DNA of 64,000 nt from contig QCXZ01000064.1 of the NCBI GenBank assembly GCA_025024175.1, positions 62,641,325 through 62,705,324 of the forward strand, read 5' to 3'. The DNA is from Rhyzopertha dominica (Eukaryota; Arthropoda; Insecta; Coleoptera; Bostrichidae). The notes under the pieces were generated by a model, which ran no database searches, was not told where the DNA came from, and saw only the letters and a program-made list of their open reading frames with translations. The translations under genes were made by a program, and so were the position numbers. Positions 59,049 to 64,000 of this stretch are shown piece after piece (within the stretch, counting starts at the first letter, position 1; each line of letters starts with the position of its first letter).

Positions 59049-62000
59049 ATGGCAACTGCCTATTTGNTACAATTTTTGGACACAAAAACCTTCAATAGAG
59101 CCATTGAAAACTGTACAGATTTACAGATACTAGACACATTGCTGGAACTAAAGCAGAACACTGTTGCAAAATCCTCTGAAAAGTTGCACTTTGACATTAA
59201 ACATGTTTTCATGACAATAAACGTAGAGAATGTGGAAATAGCTTGCTCCATATTTGAGAAACTAATCTTGTTAACACCTGAGGCTGTAGAAGATTTATTG
59301 AATTTTGTAAAATCATATGAAGACCACCTGTTGGTCAAACTGCACCTGCTAAAAGTCATATTAAAAACAAACAGCCATAACTTAGAAACAGATTGGCAAA
59401 GTATAGTCCGAGCAGTGGCTACCTCAAATAAAAAACTGATTCACCTCTTTGTAGTAGAAATATTACCACTTTATTTAAATAAAACTGATGGTAATTTTAT
59501 ACTTGACTGTGTACAAATTTGCATTGCTGAAAAAAATCTGCAGTTTCTTTGCTATTTGGTAGATCTGTGTTTGACAGATACTTACGAAGCACAAGTATTA
59601 TGTTTTTGTAAAGAAAATTTTTTTTGGACATTTATAAGTGATAGCTTGTGTGACAAATCTGAATTCATTAGAAAGTTGTCTGGTTTTATTCTGGAAAGAG
59701 TCATTAATTTTATAATGGATAGGAGTCTATTATATCAATTTGACTATATTGTAAGTGATCAAAAATATGCCAAGCAGCTATGGACAAAATATTTTATAAT
59801 CTTAGAATCATCAAGAGAAAAGCAAGTCCATTTAGTTTTGCCATCTTTAGCTTATTTGAAAGACATAATGTTGCTCAATTCTGTTTTCCTTGCAGCCTTA
59901 CATAGAATTTTGCTTGGGCACTTTCAGAATGCCGTTGTATTTCAAACACTTCGTCATTTGTTAGAAAGTGAATGGATTAAAAAGACAGATGCATTCAGAT
60001 TGGTAGGGAATGATGTAATTTGTGCGTTAAACCGTATTTTTTCCACAAAAAATTTCGCAGATGATGCATTAGCAATTCTGCAAAAATTTTTATCGGGATG
60101 TGAAAATCAGATATTTTTGGAGTTCCTTAAGGAAATGTGTGAGTTTAGATGGAATCCTATCTCAATTGCATTTGTTTTTGAAGCCATCCAGTGGAGTGGA
60201 ACTTCGTGTCAAGTGCCTGTAGATATCACTATTAAAGTTATCAATCATCTACGTATTATACCAGATAAACCCATAAGAGAAAAATGTTTTAGAACATTTA
60301 TGTTGTATATGAAACCAAATTTTTCTTCTGAAGTTGCTTTATTTTCGCCTAACGACTTGTTAACTATTATCTCTGCTTCCTGTCCAGTCTTGTGTCGGCA
60401 AGACTTTTTTTGTGATGTATTTGATCCTAATGTATTTGAAAACAATAAGGAAGTTTTTTCAGTTTCAACATTAGTAAACTGCAATTTTAGTACATTAGAA
60501 GTATTATCGTTATTCAAAAAAAATAAGAATGTGTTTTTAAGTCAAATATTAGACTTTTGCTTACTTACTGAAGATGATTTAGTTGGTGACAAACTATGCT
60601 GGTTTGTTATTAGTAACTGTTTTATATTAAAAGCAGATTTAAAAGAAAAAGTTCATCAATATATTTGTAAAAGATTAAGTAAGCCAACTTTGGGAATGAT
60701 GGATAATCTGCTCTTTATGTTTAATAGACATTGTCAAAATGCACATAGAGATCACTATAAAAGTATCATTGAACCTGTACTTAGTGATATCAACAGCAAG
60801 CAATTGGCATTGGCTGTATGTGCCACGAGATCTTTGGAATTAAATCTACTACCAAAGAAACAGGTGCTGCCCATCATAAAAAAAAGATTGGAAAGTGGAA
60901 ATAAACTAGAAGAAGGTTTGCTAACCCAGCTGGTTAAGTTATACATACAAGGCACATTTCCACTTAGAGGTATAGAAGAAGTTTTGGAAATGATGACAGT
61001 TACTTTGGAACACCAGAATGAAGACGCGTTCTTAATCTTGCTGGAAGGGGTGGTGCGTGATGATTCTTACATGACAGGAGATCAAGTTGTACAATTGGCA
61101 GAATATTGCATTAGACAAATAAAGACTTTTCAGGGACAGTCTAACTTAGAAACTGTCATTTCTAATGTCTTGAAAATAATTTACATGGCTTGCCATCGAG
61201 AACCTCAGCAAAGCAATAGCCTTAATCCTCATTGTAAGCTGATAAATTGTGTGGAGCAACTGTATGAGTTATCAGAGAATATATATGTTCTTGAAGAGCA
61301 AATAATTTATACTTGCCATTACATAATATATAGGTGCAGTATGATGTTTGCTTTTAAAAGTAAACTTTTGGATATTTTGTTGAAAATAATACTGACAAGT
61401 GAGGTAACATCAAAGTAAGTACACATATTTTATTTTAAAATAAATCATCTGCCCTGGTCCTGTTCAGAATGATTTTGAAATTAAAGTTTGTCTGTGGACT
61501 TCCTTGACCACACAGTCTCCATTAAGCTCCTATTTATTGTAGAAAATATTATTTTTGCTGGCTGATTTCTGTTTGGATGTGTTTTGGGTTAACTGATAGT
61601 GATGTCTAAGCTACAATTTTCAAATTGAAGTCATTTATGTACCCTACAAACATATCATTACATGCCAAGTATAATTAAAATTTTCAAAACAGTTTTTCTA
61701 AAAGATAAAAAAAGTTGTTGGCTTTATGACCCATTGACACCATGTGTTTAAAAAACCAAGCATTTACGGGGCTATTTTTATATAAAAATCTTATTCTTAA
61801 TCGTAGAATCTAATATAAATGAATAAATACTTACAATGCTTGCTGATAGAACTATTATAAGAAAAACATAGAATAGTTATTATCAATTTATGTCTCAACC
61901 AACATCAATGAATCTGCTACAAGTTATATTTATTACTGTTTTTTTATTTATTTAAATACACTGCCAAGATAGGCGGATAGCCCAGTTAAAATTAGGAAAG

Positions 62001-63533
62001 TACAAAAGAGTAACCTTACAATAATGTGCAAGCCCCAGTTGCAATTATATTTTGTTAGAATACTTTTTCAATTTGATTTCTTTGTTTATTTATAATGATT
62101 GTTTTAGCGGGGTTGCAGACCACAGAGCAATTGGTATCATATACCAAATTGTACTATCAGATACAATGTCGCTAAGGTGTCTCAGAGATGCAGAAAGAAA
62201 CCTGGCTGTTGATCATTTAGTTGCTGCATTAATAAAACAATACCAGTCTTTTTTCAATAAACGATATTTTCCTCATTCTCAACTACACTGGCAAAAGCTA
62301 CTAATTGTGAAGATGCTACTCCTTCTAGAGGAATTCATGACAACAGAGGAACGACAGTCGGTGGCAGATTTGCTTGTGTCCAGTTTTTGTGCCGAAAGTC
62401 ATCAGTCTGATGTTAAACATACAATGCAGTGGTTATTGCTGCGCATTCTGTCGAAAAGAGAAGATGGGACCGATTTAATAATAAACGCAATCAATTCTGC
62501 AGACAGAACAAAAGTGTCCACAGTGACCGCCTTCATTCCTGTGCTGTACCATTTAATAAGTCGTCATGAAATATCCAAGTGGTCAAGATTAATCGAGCTG
62601 GTTTTGCCACTGACCATGGGTGCACACTTTAAGTTGAGAGTTTACGCCCAAATTCTTGTAACGAAACTTTATAAAGAGGCTGAAAGACGCAACGGCGAAG
62701 ATTTAGTTGCAAAGCTGAAATTGTTTCATGATGCCACTGCTAAAGTTGTTGCAGAAACAAACAGTGGTGAAGTTTTGGGATCCGACGGAGTATTTATGGA
62801 CAATTTTGATTTTGAGAAGCATTACTGTTTCGCAAATATTTTTCCAGAGTTTAAACTATCTACGAGTCCCGTAAGAGAGATAAGTTTCCTTTTCACCCAA
62901 AGCTCAATTAGTACTCAAAATCAAAACAACCCGCACATGGAAGTCCAGAACATACAGAAGAAAATAACTCCTTGGAAGGTCCTGTTAGAAGAGAAGCAGC
63001 TCTCAACGCAACTCGGAGACTTCATCCTGATCGCTTCCCTAATCAACAAACCGGCTAATCTAGGAGGTCTGGCGCGCACATGTGAAGTATACGGAGTTCA
63101 AAAGCTCATCATAAGCAAGGCCAACACTTGCAACGACAAGGAATTCAAAAGCCTTAGCATGTCTTCTGAGAACTGGATTGATATTGCCGAAGTTAAACCG
63201 GAACAGCTCAAGGAGTTCCTCGTAAAATTAAAGGAGGAGGGTTATACAGTTTTGGCGGGGGAACAAACATTGGACAGTATTCGACTGACGGAATATAAAT
63301 TTCCTAGAAAAGTCGCACTGTTGCTTGGGTAAGTGATACTTTGCTGATGTATAATTGGATGATTTGAATAATGTTTCAGAAATGAAAAAGAGGGAATTCC
63401 ACCTCCACTACTGCCTTACATGGATGTGTGTGTGGAAATTCCGCAGGTTGGGTTGACACGATCGTTAAATGTACATGTCGCTGGAGCTATGTTTATTTGG
63501 GAGTATGCAAAGCAGCATCTTCTTCATACATAA
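59049..63533 (+). CDS. TARBP1: TARBP1-type tRNA (guanosine-18-2'-O)-methyltransferase
   Basis: Exons are 59049-61414, 62108-63328 and 63380-63533; phases 2 and 2 match and all introns are GT-AG, giving 1246 residues (human TARBP1 is about 1620). The first about 1070 residues are helical repeat-like sequence with little obvious motif content, as in the family. The C-terminus is a SpoU/SPOUT methyltransferase domain: [20 protein letters not shown] (motif 1, near residue 1100), [20 protein letters not shown] (motif 2, across the last intron) and [20 protein letters not shown] (motif 3), where the knot binds S-adenosylmethionine. The family methylates the 2'-OH of G18 in the tRNA D loop. The start at 59049 is chosen because the codon before it is GTG and the first ATG follows the acceptor. 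One N falls in codon 7. It is complete and looks functional. Confidence 0.95.
61415..62107 (+). other. TARBP1 intron between exons 1 and 2
   Basis: 693 bases, gtaagt...ttttag. Nothing else was recognised. Confidence 0.85.
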
Positions 63534-63644
63534 AAATTAAGTTTAAAATTTCAAAGAGAAATGTTTACAACTTTTTTTTTATCTCTGTTTAGTTCATTAT
63601 ACCTTTTGTATATTTTTAGCTAGTAAGATTACGAATTATTTTTC

Positions 63645-63650
63645 AATAAA
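63645..63650 (+). terminator. TARBP1 polyadenylation signal
   Basis: AATAAA lies 112 bases after the stop codon, within a T-rich 3' UTR. Confidence 0.75.
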
Positions 63651-64000
63651 AACTGATTTTGCAAAAATAATGTTATATTAAAGTGTTTCTTTGGCCGTCA
63701 GCCCTTCAAAATTCGGAATTATAGATATATTGCAAAGGATATGATCAATACGAAAAATATAAAAAATATAGCAAACGTTAAAAACAAGGAGCAATAACTT
63801 TGAAATAGTTTGTAAAGTACCTGCAGTGGCCATCTATAAAATCAAAATAAATTAATTTTATAATGGATAGGGGTTTTGAATTTTAACATTTAATATGTGA
63901 TGTACATTACGTCAAGTGGCTATGGAAAAACTCTTTTATAATAAATTATGGAATCATTAAGCAAGTAACATATCCATACAGTTTCCACTATCTTTGACTT
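63651..64000. other. Downstream flank of TARBP1, nothing recognised
   Basis: AT-rich, no feature recognised. Confidence 0.4.

Overview
The window is arthropod nuclear DNA, most likely an insect and possibly a beetle. The evidence is spliced genes with GT-AG introns, an RR-2 cuticular protein gene, AT-rich intergenic DNA, and a dense load of insect-type transposons. There is no sign of bacterial or viral gene organisation. Scattered N bases show it comes from a draft assembly.

Three host genes can be supported. (1) The 5' half of an I-BAR gene of the missing-in-metastasis (mim/MTSS1) family lies on the minus strand. Coding exon 1 is at 57807-57878, exon 2 at 28301-28362 and exon 3 at 25519-25592. 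Phases match across the junctions, and intron 1 is about 29.4 kb. The rest of the gene is not seen and probably lies before base 1. (2) An RR-2 cuticular protein gene on the plus strand has three exons (9800-9811, 14043-14258, 16860-17228) and encodes 198 aa. It is probably nested in mim intron 3. (3) A complete TARBP1-type tRNA 2'-O-ribose methyltransferase gene on the plus strand has coding exons 59049-61414, 62108-63328 and 63380-63533. It lies head to head with mim, so the two probably share the region around 58.0-58.97 kb as a divergent promoter. A tRNA-Thr(AGT)-like cloverleaf with a T-run terminator lies at 20344-20416.

Nearly all the remaining recognisable sequence is transposon debris sitting in mim introns. 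It includes several IS630/Tc1/mariner families. Mar-A is a DD34D-type mariner, one copy of which holds a solo LTR. Mar-B has one complete copy at 43.9-46.1 kb with an intact 360-codon transposase. Mar-C has six copies, all broken. Mar-D and Mar-E are fragments. There is also a Minos-like element with TIRs of about 230 bp, pieces of another IS630-like transposase, a piggyBac remnant, Crypton-like tyrosine recombinase copies, Penelope-like elements (PLE-A to PLE-D) with RT and GIY-YIG domains, and small non-LTR and Gypsy remnants.

The most notable signals are non-coding. Four Penelope-like tails carry hammerhead-ribozyme-like folds. Two have the usual C3/G8 core and two have a coordinated U3/A8 replacement, and all four have palindromic stem III sequences. 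Two minus-strand sites in the mim introns (7480/7481 and 51115/51116) look like recursive splice (ratchet) points. One hammerhead-bearing tail sits between 29-bp inverted repeats, and one Mar-B copy sits between inverted repeats of about 100 bp.
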